A stretch of DNA of 64,000 nucleotides, taken from positions 558,001 through 622,000 of the forward strand of contig JBMNLS010000002.1 in assembly GCA_050952935.1 (NCBI GenBank). Direction: 5' to 3'. This document shows positions 63,337 to 64,000 of this stretch, in pieces; position 1 is the first letter of the stretch, and every line of letters starts with the position of its first letter. The notes under the pieces are model-generated. The model was not told the origin of the DNA. It made no database searches and saw nothing but the letters and a program-made list of their open reading frames with translations. The stretch is from UBA6115 sp050952935 (GTDB taxonomy: Bacteria > Bacillota > Clostridia > Christensenellales > Aristaeellaceae). A program made the translations under genes and the position numbers.

Positions 63337-64000
63337 TCATTCCATGAACCCATTGCCTAACCGGGCGGATGACTTTGAATGGCTTCAGGCGGATGAAACC
63401 CTGAAGGATGCCCGGTTTGAAACCAAGCCTATCGGTTTTATGCGGGATGCGATGCAGCGCTTAACGCGCAATCGGGCCGCGCTGGCTGCCTTTGTGCTGA
63501 TCATGCTCATCATTCTGATGGCCATTTTCGGCCCGATGATGAACCCCCATGGCTTCAATGAGCAGAATGTTCAGTTCACCAACATGCCGCCCAAAGTGCC
63601 GTTTTTGGCAGGAATTGGCCTGTTTGATGGCAGCCGCGTGCTAAACAACCGGCGGGTGGACACCTTGAATGACTTAGACAAATACCCCGAGGGCTCTGTG
63701 TTGGCGGTGTTCAATGAAAAAGAGGTTCGGGGCGTTAAAATGGCGGACGTAAAAGTAGACTATTATGCCTATTCCCGCTGTCCCAACACTTATTGGTTTG
63801 GCACTGACTACCTGGGCCGTGACCTGTGGACCAGGCTCTGGCGGGGCACCCGGATATCGCTTTTTATCGCTTTCGTATCGGTGATCACCAATGTGATCAT
63901 TGGCACTGTTTATGGCGCCATTGCGGGATACTTTGGCGGAAAGCTGGACATGGTCATGATGCGCATCTGTGAGATTATCCAGTCCTTCCCGCGCGTGGTG
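63326..64000 (+). CDS. Peptide ABC transporter permease, DppC/OppC type, 3' end beyond window
   Basis: 225 codons to the window edge, open throughout. The ATG at 63326 follows GGAGGTGG by 5 bases. A long hydrophilic N-terminus is followed by a first membrane segment (AALAAFVLIMLIILMAIFGP), a periplasmic stretch longer than usual, then the family motif FGTDYLGRDLWTRLWRGTRI and SLFIAFVSVITNVIIGTVYG with the GKLDMVMMRICEI region. It pairs with the DppB-type permease. ATPase genes are expected to the right of the window. Confidence 0.88.
   Translation, partial: MMRNHSMNPLPNRADDFEWLQADETLKDARFETKPIGFMRDAMQRLTRNRAALAAFVLIMLIILMAIFGPMMNPHGFNEQNVQFTNMPPKVPFLAGIGLFDGSRVLNNRRVDTLNDLDKYPEGSVLAVFNEKEVRGVKMADVKVDYYAYSRCPNTYWFGTDYLGRDLWTRLWRGTRISLFIAFVSVITNVIIGTVYGAIAGYFGGKLDMVMMRICEIIQSFPRVV

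Noticed and set aside
1..64000. tRNA, rRNA, replication origin, prophage or integrase signals
   Set aside because: None was recognised while reading; all gaps are short and lack cloverleaf or integrase-like content, but no covariance search could be run.

Overview
The window looks like chromosome from an uncultured anaerobic, Gram-positive-type bacterium of class Clostridia. The grounds are strong AGGAGG-type ribosome binding sites with frequent TTG and GTG starts, LacI-controlled ribose-type ABC operons, DegV, a glycyl radical enzyme with its activase, and an MBG/DUF11/pilin-domain surface protein. Rank below class is a guess. All seven solute-binding proteins have signal peptidase I-type leaders and no lipobox cysteine, which is unusual for a monoderm.

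Layout. 1-7139: 3' part of a giant surface protein with about 20 near-identical 258-bp repeats. 7221-10202: an orphan family 5 solute-binding protein, then a convergent LacI regulator with its own promoter and operator. 10266-18951: two copies of a 1.19-kb segment (promoter, structured leader RNA, orphan solute-binding protein) differing at one base. They flank a four-gene operon of DegV, an isoprenylcysteine-methyltransferase-like membrane protein, a GH3-type acyl-amide synthetase and a 7TM-GAF-GGDEF-HD-GYP protein. The second copy sits between a severed reading frame and the decayed end of an IS256-type transposase.

19175-32291: a c-di-GMP/exopolysaccharide cluster. It holds a diguanylate cyclase, a 7TM-GAF-GGDEF-EAL phosphodiesterase, a degenerate-GGDEF plus receiver protein, a membrane-anchored repeat protein, a processive GT2 synthase and two tandem paralogous glycosidase-like proteins. 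No BcsB, PilZ or porin gene is seen, so its design differs from standard cellulose or PNAG operons.

32519-51650: a 19-kb glycan-utilisation locus on the + strand under a LacI regulator with two TTGCGCAA operators. It carries three ribose-type ABC systems, two related TIM-barrel hydrolase-like proteins sharing a CxCxxC motif, an ASRT-family protein, a creatinase-like M24 protein that has lost metal ligands, a polysaccharide deacetylase and a DUF4432 epimerase-like protein. Strong hairpins separate several cistrons.

51956-59355 (minus strand): an Rha/Lsr-like ABC importer (binding protein, two permeases, fused ATPase) followed by a radical-SAM activase and a short glycyl radical enzyme, suggesting import coupled to anaerobic radical chemistry. 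59574-64000: divergently, an M29-type aminopeptidase with a Dpp/Opp peptide importer that runs off the window. No rRNA, tRNA or CRISPR array was recognised.
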